The translations under genes and the position numbers were made by a program. A stretch of DNA of 28,239 bases from Pseudomonadota bacterium (lineage in GTDB: Bacteria; Pseudomonadota; Gammaproteobacteria; Acidiferrobacterales; Acidiferrobacteraceae), in assembly GCA_021795255.1 (NCBI GenBank), contig JAJYPQ010000009.1, positions 1 through 28,239 of the forward strand. The letters run 5' to 3'. Numbering within the stretch: the first letter of the stretch is position 1; the number at the start of each line of letters is the position of its first letter. The notes beneath the pieces were generated by a model that was not told where the DNA came from, searched no databases, and saw nothing but the letters and a program-made list of their open reading frames with translations. This document shows positions 10,201 through 17,054 of the stretch, one piece after another.

Positions 10201-10277
10201 CACTCTATGAAATCGTCCAGAGCGAGATCGAGGTCGAGCGGCTGTTCCCCATCCTCTGCCAGCAAGCGGAGTATTGA
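7227..10277 (+). CDS. hsdR: Type I restriction endonuclease subunit HsdR
   Basis: 1016-aa motor and nuclease subunit; with HsdM and HsdS it translocates DNA with ATP and cuts unmodified DNA. The N-terminal nuclease site is visible as RPD (D135) followed by AVIELK (E149, K151), the PD-(D/E)xK pattern. The SF2 motor follows: Walker A region HTQGSGKS near 275-282, ITDREELD, a DECH box near residue 385 (VFVDECHRTQ), GFTGTP, and CRTNRLD (motif VI) further on. A helical C-terminal region binds the rest of the complex. All motifs appear intact, so the system should be active. Its start is set by the AGGAGGG site. The stop overlaps the next ATG. The 5' end resembles the fragment at 6887-7093. Confidence 0.95.
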   Translation: MTIIGQPERVTQNRVIAIFRDELGYRYLGDWTHREDNSNIEEGLLTASLQKQGYHAAQIAKALYELQTEAAHPHRSLIETNQKVYSLLRYGVPVKVAAGETTETVHLIDWAHPERNDFAVAEEVTLRGRHDRRPDLVLYVNGLALAVIELKNSRTSLGEGIRQSLSNQSPAFHAGFFSTVQFVFAGNDSEGLRYGTVGTEEKLFLSWKEDEADDSRFKLDKYLLKLCEKTRFLELIHDFVLFDGGIKKLPRVHQYFGVKAAQAAVLKHQGGIIWHTQGSGKSIVMVLLAKWILENRPQARVAIITDREELDKQILEVFTDTGETMKRSASGQDLMRQLGQPAPRLLCSLIHKFGARGVDDFEGYLKGLQAQPSPTVGEVFVFVDECHRTQSGKLRRLMKALMPEAVFIGFTGTPLLKKDKQTSQEVFGGYIHTYKFSEAVQDAVVLDLVYEARDIDQRLGSADKIDAWFEAKTRGLNDWQKAALREQWGTLQKVLSSRSRMERVVSDIVFDFSVKPRLASERGNAMLVAGSIFEACQYYILFQKTPFHGKCALITSYNPQAADISREDTGAHTETDKQFIYTTYTNLLIYVQARPGQTKTETYEEAAKAQFKKAPALMKLLIVVDKLLTGFDAPPCTYLYVDKSMQDHGLFQAICRTNRLDGDDKDFGHIVDYKDLFRKVQNAVAVYASELDDSAPGVDPGILLQDRLTRGRERLESAREAYALILDPIAPPQGEREAIRYFCGNTEIAGDLKAREPQRQALYQAIAALARAYAGIADELQAAGYSKGEATHLQKTVDEAVKLREIVRMASGETLDLKTYEADMRHLIDTYIAADEPRVISPFENVSLVDLILKIGVRQAVDTLPEGIRTHHDAVAETIENNVRRRIIQEQLTDPAYFAQMSELLDEIIAARHARALEYEAYLQQMAALITQVHTGQNADLPPTIHSPGLRALYHNLGNNEAQALAIDAAVKRVRSDAWRGVRAREQVIKAALYEIVQSEIEVERLFPILCQQAEY

Positions 10278-10987
10278 TGGATACCCATCTGCGGTTGGGC
10301 GATCTCTGGGTCGAAGTCGTCCGTAAAGACATCAAGAATATCCACTTAAGCGTCGCTCCCCCGACTGGCCGTGTGCGGATCGCCGCCCCCCACCGCATGG
10401 ATCTTGCGACCATTCGGCTCTTTGCCATCCATAAGTTAGACTGGATTCGTCGTCAACAGCGCCAATTTCAAAGCCAGGCCCGGGAGACCCCGCGCGACTA
10501 CGTGGAGCGAGAAAGCCACTATCTGTGGGGCCAGCGCTACTTATTGCATATCGAGGAGGTCGCCGCTCGGCCCTATGTCGAGATCCGGCCCCGGACGCTG
10601 TGCCTGCACGTCAGACCGCATACAACCCCGGAAAGGCGTGAGGCTATTCTGGCCGCCTGGTACCGCGAGGAGCTTCGTCGGGCGACCAGCACGTTGCTTG
10701 CCACCTGGGAGCCCACCCTGGGTGTGACGGCACACAAGGTCTTTATCCAACGGATGCGCACCCAATGGGGGAGTTGCAACCCGAAGGCCCGGACCATTCG
10801 TCTCAACACCGAGTTGGCCAAGAAACCACTGGCCTGTCTGGAGTATGTGATTCTTCATGAAATGGCGCATTTCTGGGACCATACCCATGGCGTACGCTTC
10901 CAGCGGTTGCTAGAGGGCTATTTGCCGGCTTGGCGGCAGGTTCAGAAGTGGCTTAATGAGTTGCCGGTGGGGGAGAGGTTATTATAA
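10277..10987 (+). CDS. YgjP/WLM-type zinc metallopeptidase, RM-linked
   Basis: 236-aa protein with the YgjP-like (DUF45) layout: a beta-rich N-terminus (VRKDIKNIHLSV...GRVRIAAP), MRTQWGSCN, and a C-terminal zinc site LHEMAHFWDHTHG with HExxH (near residue 194) and a further His. Such genes commonly lie directly after hsdR, where a role in modulating or processing the restriction complex has been supposed but is not established. ATG 10277 overlaps the hsdR stop by one base (TGATG). This is the last gene of the operon; rloB converges on it 64 bp downstream. Substrate unknown. Confidence 0.85.
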   Translation: MDTHLRLGDLWVEVVRKDIKNIHLSVAPPTGRVRIAAPHRMDLATIRLFAIHKLDWIRRQQRQFQSQARETPRDYVERESHYLWGQRYLLHIEEVAARPYVEIRPRTLCLHVRPHTTPERREAILAAWYREELRRATSTLLATWEPTLGVTAHKVFIQRMRTQWGSCNPKARTIRLNTELAKKPLACLEYVILHEMAHFWDHTHGVRFQRLLEGYLPAWRQVQKWLNELPVGERLL

Positions 10988-11051
10988 CGCAAGTATCAGC
11001 CCAGCGGCCACCTGAACTTTCTTCTGTCTGTGGTCAGGTTAAAACCCCCGT

Positions 11052-11708
11052 TTATTGCAATAGGTTTCTGAGTTCGGGAGGAAGTTGCATAGGTAGTACG
11101 TTCGCCACGATTGCCTTCCATAACAAATACACCCTGCTCGTATTGCTTGCGGGGATGTCGTTGCCATTAACTGTCCGATCTAACCTTTGGGCTCGCTCAC
11201 AGGCGTCCCGTACAGATGCAAGTAAGTAATGCTCATTCTTGAGGTGTGTCTTGTTGTACTCGCCCAATTGCTTACGCAATGCGGACTCAGTTTCTTTGGC
11301 GTTCTCCAGTGAACCCACGGCAGACTCCTCTACATGATGCAGTAGTAGCCATAGCTCAAAACAAGGCCTGCTGAGGGCGATATTTATCCGGTTCCGTTTG
11401 GCGTCGGTGATGGTCTCGGTGAAACCTCGGATGTGTGATTTTTGGGTATAGTGATCCGTATCAAGTAACATCCAGCGTTCATCGTCCTCTTCATGGTCAA
11501 CTTCGAGTAATCTTGTTAATACATGTTTGGCAGCCGCTGTGCCGCCCCTTGTCGGAATGACATGTACCTGTACGCGCGGGAGGTTAAAGAAATTGAAATA
11601 CTGAGCAGGCGCATAGGTATCATCACATGCCACAATGAATAAGCGATCATCCCGCATAGTGCCGTTACCCCTGCTCAGTGGCCGAGGTTTGCGCGTGGCT
11701 ACGCTCAT
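11052..11708 (-). CDS. rloB: RloB-family protein (TOPRIM-like), partner of RloA
   Basis: 218-aa protein with the RloB plan: a hydrophobic strand LFIVACDDTYAPAQYF near 23-38, an acidic D-x-D in MLLDTDHY (D83, D85), then the conserved ALSRPCFELWLLLHH (111-125). D-x-D after a beta strand fits a TOPRIM metal site. The catalytic Glu of usual RloB openings is replaced here by Asp (CDD), so a different metal geometry or weak activity is possible. It overlaps rloA by 4 nt (ATGA) and is clearly co-translated. RloA/RloB pairs are restriction-linked and resemble ATPase-plus-TOPRIM defence modules such as OLD or PARIS; that it acts as the effector nuclease is inferred. Confidence 0.75.
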   Translation of the reverse strand: MSVATRKPRPLSRGNGTMRDDRLFIVACDDTYAPAQYFNFFNLPRVQVHVIPTRGGTAAAKHVLTRLLEVDHEEDDERWMLLDTDHYTQKSHIRGFTETITDAKRNRINIALSRPCFELWLLLHHVEESAVGSLENAKETESALRKQLGEYNKTHLKNEHYLLASVRDACERAQRLDRTVNGNDIPASNTSRVYLLWKAIVANVLPMQLPPELRNLLQ

Positions 11709-13069
11709 GTTGGGTGAGCCAGCAATTGATCAATGTTACCAAGAAATGGCACTGCTCCAAAGCGCCCCTGTAGATAGTGTTTACGTATTTCCAAGTCTTT
11801 GCGAACCTTGAAATCTGTCAGTGAATATAGGTGGGTAGCTGAACTAGAGTCCTTCTCAGCGAACCATATCTCGTCGCGCCGCAGAACGGCTAAATCGAGA
11901 AGATTAGACTCGTGCGTCGTCACAATGATCTGACGTTGACCTGTGTCACACGACCGCAGAAAGAAATCCAAGAAGCTCCAAACCAGTGTCGGATGCATAC
12001 TACGGTCTACTTCATCAATGACGTAGACGCCGCTGCTAGTGTGCAACCGATGCAGGGCTGGAAGCAGATTGAGGAGACGTCGAGTGCCATCGGATTCCTC
12101 GTCCAGATCTAACGGCACCATATGACCAGCGTGGTGTGCATGGGCGGCCTGAATCGTGATTATATAGTAGTGATTGTCTGGTGTTGCTTCGAGCATAACT
12201 TCGTTGCCATCGCCCAATCGAATCGTTGCGACAGCGTCTCTGCCTTCACGCAAGGCTTCCAATCGTCTAGAGACTACGTACTCTGGCAGTATGTTGTGCA
12301 GCTCCGCTTCAGTAATCTCTTGTTTCTCGATCTGTAAGTGATCTACACCAGTAGATGATGACTTGAGGAAATCATTCGTAAAGTCTCTGAACTCTGTATC
12401 GTTAGCCAACATTGCGCCAAGAGATTTAAACGGCGCGCCTGGGGCCACCAACTGAAGGCTGTGACTGAACCACAGGATAATCTTGCTCAACTCATCGCCC
12501 AGATCTGATGCTTCTAAGTTTGTTTGCATGGTGGCTAAGAACGATTGATTCTGAGGTCCCCCTACTGTGGTAAGGGCCACCAGTTTTGGGCTGGTGCCTT
12601 CTGGCCATTTTGCCTCAATGGATACGTTTCCGTCTTTGTTTGTGGTGCGCTCGTAAAGCGGTCTCTCCCGCGCTCCAATTACTTCCACAAGCCATTCTTC
12701 TGTGATCCGCTGATCATCTACTTTGAAACCGAATCGGTACAGTTTATCGGCTACAATAAATTGCAGATCAAAAGTGGACGGTTCATCCGAATTGCTCCCA
12801 AGGCAAAATGTCTCTCGCTTAGTCCCTGTGCTCTTGCTACGTGGCCGCAATGCTACCAATTTCAGGTATCGAAGTGCTTTGAAGAGGTTGGACTTGCCCG
12901 CGGCGTTGGCACCATAAAGGACTCCTATTTTCAGCACCTTTTCGCTGGAACCAGGGATGGAAATTGCGTGCTCTTCGTGACTTCCAGACAAGCGGTTGCT
13001 GGCGACAAGGGAAAAGGTCTGCTCTGAAGAAAACGAACGGAAGTTCGAAACTGAGAAAGACACAATCAT
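11705..13069 (-). CDS. rloA: RloA-type AAA ATPase
   Basis: 454-aa ABC/AAA_15-type ATPase. It opens with MIVSFSVSNFRSF, typical of OLD/RecF-like proteins, then Walker A GANAAGKS (53-60). The C-terminal half has a Walker B region GVYVIDEVDRSMHP and an H-loop IIVTTHESNLLD. There is no nuclease domain of its own, which fits a sensor or motor working with a separate effector, here RloB. The start at 13069 has GGAG 6 nt upstream and matches the family N-terminus. A palindrome overlaps the likely promoter. Lower GC than the RM operon and the opposite strand suggest separate acquisition. DNA- or phage-triggered defence is inferred. Confidence 0.82.
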   Translation of the reverse strand: MIVSFSVSNFRSFSSEQTFSLVASNRLSGSHEEHAISIPGSSEKVLKIGVLYGANAAGKSNLFKALRYLKLVALRPRSKSTGTKRETFCLGSNSDEPSTFDLQFIVADKLYRFGFKVDDQRITEEWLVEVIGARERPLYERTTNKDGNVSIEAKWPEGTSPKLVALTTVGGPQNQSFLATMQTNLEASDLGDELSKIILWFSHSLQLVAPGAPFKSLGAMLANDTEFRDFTNDFLKSSSTGVDHLQIEKQEITEAELHNILPEYVVSRRLEALREGRDAVATIRLGDGNEVMLEATPDNHYYIITIQAAHAHHAGHMVPLDLDEESDGTRRLLNLLPALHRLHTSSGVYVIDEVDRSMHPTLVWSFLDFFLRSCDTGQRQIIVTTHESNLLDLAVLRRDEIWFAEKDSSSATHLYSLTDFKVRKDLEIRKHYLQGRFGAVPFLGNIDQLLAHPT

Positions 13070-13094
13070 GGTGATCTCCGTGATTAAATCACAC

Positions 13095-13106
13095 TTATAG
13101 CTATAA
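13095..13106. promoter_or_regulatory. Perfect palindrome before rloA (candidate operator)
   Basis: TTATAGCTATAA is a perfect 12-bp palindrome 26 bp upstream of rloA and contains -10-like hexamers for the minus strand. It could bind a dimeric regulator; the binder is unknown. Confidence 0.4.
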
Positions 13107-13241
13107 CAAACCAGCTACGAGGACGTACAATGAGTATGTTGTGCGATAATATCTCTTGTGGTCCCCCCAGCCAAGAGTCCGCGGTAAGGCAGGCTGAGCA
13201 ATGTGGGGCACCTTTCTTGGTAATCCGAGCCCGTCACCCAC

Positions 13242-13271
13242 CCTACCAAGCGCCCTCGGGGGCTTGGTAGG
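13242..13271. repeat. Strong intergenic hairpin
   Basis: A 10-bp perfect stem, 13242-13251 with 13262-13271, encloses a GC-rich 10-nt loop that can pair further. No T-run follows on either strand, so a simple terminator is unlikely. It could be a small-RNA element or a recombination scar. Confidence 0.5.
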
Positions 13272-13553
13272 CCCCGACCATCTCCCGTTCCATTGGGTTT
13301 GTGGGGCCCCGCTTGCATGCAGCGCCTTCCCTTTGTGTTTAGCGCGTGATCTTCCATCAAGTCGGCAGTGGCCACCAATCCTACGCCTTTATTGAGGTTG
13401 GAGGCTTAGTGCGCGCCAATTTCGCCCACAAGGGCCATGGAAATTAGGTCTAATGAAATCGAGCTTGCCAAATTCAATAAATGTATGCAAAATTAACGCT
13501 GGTTTTGCAAACTTCCTGTCCGCATGGCGGCAGATACTAAAAAAGGGGTCGTT

Positions 13554-14162
13554 ATGCTGCTAGCGAACGAACAGGTTGTACGAACCGCTCTTGCGGACTA
13601 TGAGGATGTCTTTTTTCGGGCATTTCAGGAGGCGTGGGAGGAATGGCAACGCCTTTCTTTAGGCGGTAGATTGGCTTTTCTCTCCCGGACTCGGGCCTGT
13701 ATTGTTTACGACTTTGCCGTGCAGAAAGTTATGGCCGCGCTTGAGGGGGACAAGAACGTTCACGTCATTCGGCGCAACGAAACTGTCAAATTTGTCTTTG
13801 GCGACACAGTGGTCCTCCGGCTGAAAAAGGCCAATGAACAGGGCCTGGGCTCAAATATCGAGACCCAAGCGACCCTGGATTTCGTCTGGCAGCAGGAGGA
13901 TTTGGCCGAGATACCAGACGTACATAAAGTGGAAGTCGTGTACACCTTGAATTCTCTCCAGACTCTCATAGAGCAGGTATCGGTCGTGGCGCGCGATGGA
14001 CAGGCGCGCCTCTGGAGTTATGACATCGATTCTCACCGGAGTGCCGATATCGTCATGCTGCCAACCTCACCGCTACCGCGCGAGCAGCGCCGAGCGCAAG
14101 TGAAACTGCGCAACGCCGACACTATTGATAAGGGTAAGCAAAAAGAACCAAGCGAGAAGTGA
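13554..14162 (+). CDS. Unknown 202-aa protein paired with an ImmA/IrrE regulator
   Basis: Family not recognised. The protein is soluble, with no signal or membrane segment. An acidic, aromatic N-terminus (DYEDVFFRAFQEAWEEWQRL) is followed by a mixed alpha/beta body and a polar lysine-rich tail. ATG 13554 has AGGGG 6 nt upstream; ATG 13524 in the same frame has no such site. The next gene, an XRE-ImmA/IrrE protein, starts 4 bp after the stop, so the two are co-transcribed and probably function together. The arrangement resembles toxin-antitoxin or stress-response pairs in which the metallopeptidase removes or controls its partner. Which of the two would be toxic cannot be told from the sequence. 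Confidence 0.75.
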   Translation: MLLANEQVVRTALADYEDVFFRAFQEAWEEWQRLSLGGRLAFLSRTRACIVYDFAVQKVMAALEGDKNVHVIRRNETVKFVFGDTVVLRLKKANEQGLGSNIETQATLDFVWQQEDLAEIPDVHKVEVVYTLNSLQTLIEQVSVVARDGQARLWSYDIDSHRSADIVMLPTSPLPREQRRAQVKLRNADTIDKGKQKEPSEK

Positions 14163-14166
14163 GTAC

Positions 14167-15255
14167 ATGTATAAAGCCGGAAAGCCGGATCTGCTGCGGA
14201 TTGCGCGACAGTTGCGTGGGCTGCAACAGGGCCAAGCAGCGCAAGAACTGGAATTAAGTCAGGCGATGCTGTCGCGTGTCGAAAATCATCTGTCGCCGTT
14301 TGGCGTAGACTTGATTGAACGCGCGGCAGCGGTTTTTCGTATCCCTTATGCGTTCTTCCTTCAAGAGGACACGGTCCTTGGCGCGCCGGTCAGCGTGCAT
14401 CCAATGTGGCGCAAAAAAGCGGCCGTCGCTGTCCGCGATATAGACCAGATCGTCGCAGAATTGAACGTGCGAGTTATGCACCTGCGCCGCCTCCTGCGTG
14501 CGGTCGAGATTGAGACTCCCTATTCCATCCCATCGCTACCCGTCGAAGACTATGAAGGCAATGTAGAAAAAATAGCTGCGCTCGTGCGCGCCCAGTGGCA
14601 GTTGCCGCCTGGACCCATCCCTAACTTGACGCGAACACTTGAAGCTGCCGGGATCGTGATTGCGCATTCTGGTATGGCCGGGTCAGCTGTGGACGGCGTG
14701 ACGTTCTCGGCGCCTGGTCTGCCGTCGCTTATTATATTGAATGTCAAACAACCCGCAGACCGTATGCGATTTACGCTCGCGCACGAGCTGGGTCATCTCG
14801 TAATGCACCGTACACAACCGACCCCGCTGATGGAAAACGAAGCAAACGACTTTGCGAGCTTTTTTCTGATGCCCACACGCGACATTCGCCCTTACTTTAC
14901 GCGTCGCGTCGATCTCCGTTTGCTTGCTGAGTTAAAGCCTGTATGGCGCACTTCGATGGCTTCATTGCTTATGCGGGCGCGTTCCCTCGGCTTACTGACC
15001 CCCAACCAGGAACGGTACTTATGGCAACAATTCAGCGCTGCCAGAATTCGGCAGGCCGAGCCAGCAGAACTTGAGTTAGCGCAGGAGCCCCCTGCATCGT
15101 TGCTTGACCTAATCCAAACCCACGTACAACGGCTCGGTTATTCGATCTCCAATCTTGCGGAACTGCTACATATACATCCCGACGATCTGGGAATTTTGTA
15201 TGGGTTAAATGCCCCGGTGCAGAATAAAGGGCCAAACCTGAGACTCGTGAAATAA
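14167..15255 (+). CDS. XRE helix-turn-helix / ImmA-IrrE metallopeptidase
   Basis: 362-aa fusion. Residues ~5-65 are an XRE-type HTH (LLRIARQLRGLQQGQAAQELELSQAMLSRVE, cut here by its own helices: recognition helix QAMLSRVEN). Residues ~120-260 are an ImmA/IrrE zinc peptidase domain with HELGH at 206-210 (LAHELGHLVMH) and a downstream EANDFASFFLMP that supplies the third ligand. Related proteins cleave or release repressors, as in ICEBs1 ImmA and Deinococcus IrrE. ATG 14167 is preceded by a GAGAAGTGAG stretch and lies 4 bp after the previous stop. A strong hairpin follows. It may regulate island genes, since ImmA proteins often control mobile elements, but its target is not visible. Confidence 0.88.
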   Translation: MYKAGKPDLLRIARQLRGLQQGQAAQELELSQAMLSRVENHLSPFGVDLIERAAAVFRIPYAFFLQEDTVLGAPVSVHPMWRKKAAVAVRDIDQIVAELNVRVMHLRRLLRAVEIETPYSIPSLPVEDYEGNVEKIAALVRAQWQLPPGPIPNLTRTLEAAGIVIAHSGMAGSAVDGVTFSAPGLPSLIILNVKQPADRMRFTLAHELGHLVMHRTQPTPLMENEANDFASFFLMPTRDIRPYFTRRVDLRLLAELKPVWRTSMASLLMRARSLGLLTPNQERYLWQQFSAARIRQAEPAELELAQEPPASLLDLIQTHVQRLGYSISNLAELLHIHPDDLGILYGLNAPVQNKGPNLRLVK

Positions 15256-15288
15256 GTGCGCTCGAATTACCGATTTGTGATCCCCAAT

Positions 15289-15314
15289 CCGAGGCGCCGT
15301 TTAGGGCGCCTCGG
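15289..15314. terminator. Hairpin after the ImmA/IrrE gene
   Basis: CCGAGGCGCC (15289-15298) and GGCGCCTCGG (15305-15314) form a perfect 10-bp stem with a 6-nt loop, 33 bp after the stop. The T-tract is missing, so it may act as a transcript-end stabiliser or a non-canonical terminator. Confidence 0.55.
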
Positions 15315-15366
15315 ACCGCGCCTTGGATACCTACGTTAGACTACCGTAAGCATCTGACCATCCCAC

Positions 15367-15626
15367 CTACTCTGGCTTGAGGTGCTCAGGCAGACTGGGT
15401 TTCCAGTGGAAGGGCAGGAGTTCGGATAGGCGCCTATGGGGCCAAGTCGGCAATTTCTCGAGGACGTCGCAGAGGTACGCGAACGGATCGACGGCGTTCA
15501 GGTGGCAGGTCTCTCGATCAAGGTATAGATCGCCGCCGCCCGTTCACCGCCGGCGTCATTGCCGGCGAAGAGGAAATTTTTGCGCCCTATGGCCACCCCG
15601 CGGAGCGTTCGTTCCACCGGATAATG
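15367..15626 (-). pseudogene. IS66-family transposase, C-terminal fragment
   Basis: The minus strand encodes HYPVERTLRGVAIGRKNFLF, then AGNDAGG, AAAIYTLIE, TCHLNAVDPFAYL, and a C-terminal LSELLPFHWKP, matching the conserved IS66 TnpC tail (...VERxIRPxAIGRKNWLFAGSxxGG...). A two-base frame change near 15512 separates IYTLIE from TCHLN. Everything upstream of the VER motif is missing. It is a dead fragment of about 86 codons. Confidence 0.85.
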
Positions 15627-15707
15627 CCGACTCCCGGATTATGCCGCGTCCCTCAGTATAAGGCCCTTGTCCACGCCTTTTTATGATAGGTGAGTCGGCA
15701 TAATCCG
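15618..15707. repeat. Triplicated inverted motif, probable recombinase-element end
   Basis: CGGATAATGCCGACTC (15618-15633) and GAGTCGGCATAATCCG (15692-15707) are inverted copies differing at one base. A third partial copy, CGGATTATGCCG, is at 15635-15646. They lie between the IS66 fragment and an ORF whose first ~50 residues look like an integrase N-terminus, so they may be the recognition end of a lost tyrosine-recombinase element. Confidence 0.6.
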
Positions 15708-15753
15708 TATGATTTCTCCAGGCTGGCAATCAAGTCAGCCGAGGAGAAATCAC

Positions 15754-16317
15754 ATGAATACAACAGACGCCACTGAAGTGGGTGTATCCGAAGCACTGCC
15801 GCTCCATCACATTGAAGCATTCCTCGAGCCACTGCGAACTGCGCGGTACGCTGAAGGGACGCTTCGTAAAAAGCGATGGGTCTTGACGACCCTCACGCGA
15901 TGGATGGAGGATCAGAACATCGCCTTGACCCCCCGGGGGAGTACCTTATTGGGCGACTCTGTGCTCTATGGGGGTCAGGAGACAGTGTTTATCAAAAGAC
16001 TGAGTGATCGGCGGGAGCAAGGCGAAGGGGTGGCACAGATTATTCGGTTTTGTCCGCCGCCCCAGAGGTTAATCAAGGTTCTGGCCATCGCCGGTTCCGA
16101 TGAGCATATCTATATCCTGTCCGGTGGTCACTGTGATAAATCCGGCCGTCAAAAGCAGTTCCCCGGATACTATATGTTGCACCCCCGTGGTCATCGGCAT
16201 GGCGCGATGCTCGCTGTGGAAACAACGGCACTGGTTATCTACACCGGTGAGCCGGATGAATTGATTGATTTTCAGATTGTTCCCGTGGGCGGGGGCAGAC
16301 GAGGGGCTGAAGCCTGA
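15754..16317 (+). CDS. Chimeric ORF: recombinase N-terminus joined to a cupin-like domain
   Basis: 187 aa. Residues ~15-48 (LHHIEAFLEPLRTARYAEGT...LTTLTRWMEDQNIALT) look like the SAM-like core-binding start of a tyrosine recombinase. From about residue 50 the character changes to a cupin-like beta-barrel: DEHIYILSGG, then YYMLHPRGHRHGA, then VIYTGEPDEL, as in ChrR-type or DUF4437-type cupins. The catalytic R-H-R-Y part of a recombinase is absent. The ribosome site GAGGAG (15741-15746) and ATG 15754 belong to the recombinase part. I infer that recombination fused the two genes. The hybrid could be translated, giving a cupin with an odd N-terminus, or be a pseudogene. It converges with the glutathione transferase gene, a plausible detoxification partner of the cupin. 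Confidence 0.6.
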   Translation: MNTTDATEVGVSEALPLHHIEAFLEPLRTARYAEGTLRKKRWVLTTLTRWMEDQNIALTPRGSTLLGDSVLYGGQETVFIKRLSDRREQGEGVAQIIRFCPPPQRLIKVLAIAGSDEHIYILSGGHCDKSGRQKQFPGYYMLHPRGHRHGAMLAVETTALVIYTGEPDELIDFQIVPVGGGRRGAEA

Positions 16318-16366
16318 CGATCCCCGGAGGGAAGTACGCTCTCCAGCCACTTTGCCGAGGTATTGT

Positions 16367-17011
16367 TTATTGGGGTCTCAACGAGTGTGGCGGCCCCTCG
16401 ATGGTGCGGGTCTCGACAACCGAAGGCATGGCTCCGACGCGTGCAAAGTAGGCCGAAAGATGGCGCCAAGGCGCTATATCCAGTGCAAGCCGTTGCGCCC
16501 ATGTGAGCATGACGAAGAGATAGGCGTCAGGCGCCGTGAAAGATGGCCCCATCAAAAAGGCGTTCTCGCCCATCATCCGATCGACGTACGCGAGGCGGGG
16601 TGCCACCCAGACCCGCGTTGCCGCCTGACCCTCGGCCGTTTTCGCCAGGAAGTTGGCCGCGACCCCATTATGGCGTTCGGGCGTGATGAAGTTGCCATGG
16701 ATCTCAGCGGCGATAAAGTTGAGCCACTCCAGGGCGTGGTAGCGGGCCCGTGTACCAATAGCTGGTAACAGATCTCGCTCTGGTTTGAGGTCGGCAATAA
16801 ACTGAAGAATCACCGCGCCCTCCGTTAAGACATCGCCGTCATCCGTCTGGAGAGCGGGCACGTAGGATTTGGGGTTGATGGTATTGAAGTCGCCCCCCGA
16901 CCAGCGTTTGCTGGCGACATCCACCTTTTCGAGAGTAAAAGGGAGGCCGGCTTCGCGCAGCAGGATATGGGGTGCAAGCGAACTCGCGCCGGGGACGTAG
17001 AAAAGGATCAT
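16367..17011 (-). CDS. gst: Glutathione S-transferase (GstA-like)
   Basis: 214-aa cytosolic glutathione transferase of the bacterial beta-like group, conjugating glutathione to electrophiles. The N-terminal thioredoxin-like domain reads MILFYVPGASSLAPHILLRE, with the S-L-A-x-H segment typical of E. coli/Proteus GstA (Cys in the usual CSLA is replaced by Ser here, SSLA). The cis-Pro region (SYVPALQ) and DGDVLTEGAVILQFIAD glutathione-binding segment follow. The C-terminal helical domain has HALEWLNFIAAEIH and APDAYLFVML. The gene appears intact and is enclosed by transposase remnants on one side and the chimeric ORF on the other, so it was probably carried in as transposon-associated cargo. It lies between defence genes without an obvious link to them. 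Confidence 0.88.
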   Translation of the reverse strand: MILFYVPGASSLAPHILLREAGLPFTLEKVDVASKRWSGGDFNTINPKSYVPALQTDDGDVLTEGAVILQFIADLKPERDLLPAIGTRARYHALEWLNFIAAEIHGNFITPERHNGVAANFLAKTAEGQAATRVWVAPRLAYVDRMMGENAFLMGPSFTAPDAYLFVMLTWAQRLALDIAPWRHLSAYFARVGAMPSVVETRTIEGPPHSLRPQ

Positions 17012-17054
17012 GGACAGCTCCAGGCTCTTTATCGAGTGTCATTTTACCTCGGTT

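Larger units (their letters stand above)
13070..13553. other. Divergent intergenic region between rloA and the 202-aa gene
   Basis: 484 bases that must hold two divergent promoters. I see a 12-bp palindrome at 13095-13106 and a strong hairpin at 13242-13271, and no convincing gene. The block 13430-13550 is AT-richer and probably contains the promoter of the rightward pair. Confidence 0.5.

Noticed and set aside
11010..11039. Bidirectional terminator between the YgjP-like gene and rloB
   Set aside because: The arms ACCTGA/TCAGGT are only 6 bp with an 18-nt loop and no T-run; too weak to call.
12545..13027. 160-aa plus-strand ORF
   Set aside because: Antisense shadow of rloA, which has complete ATPase motifs.
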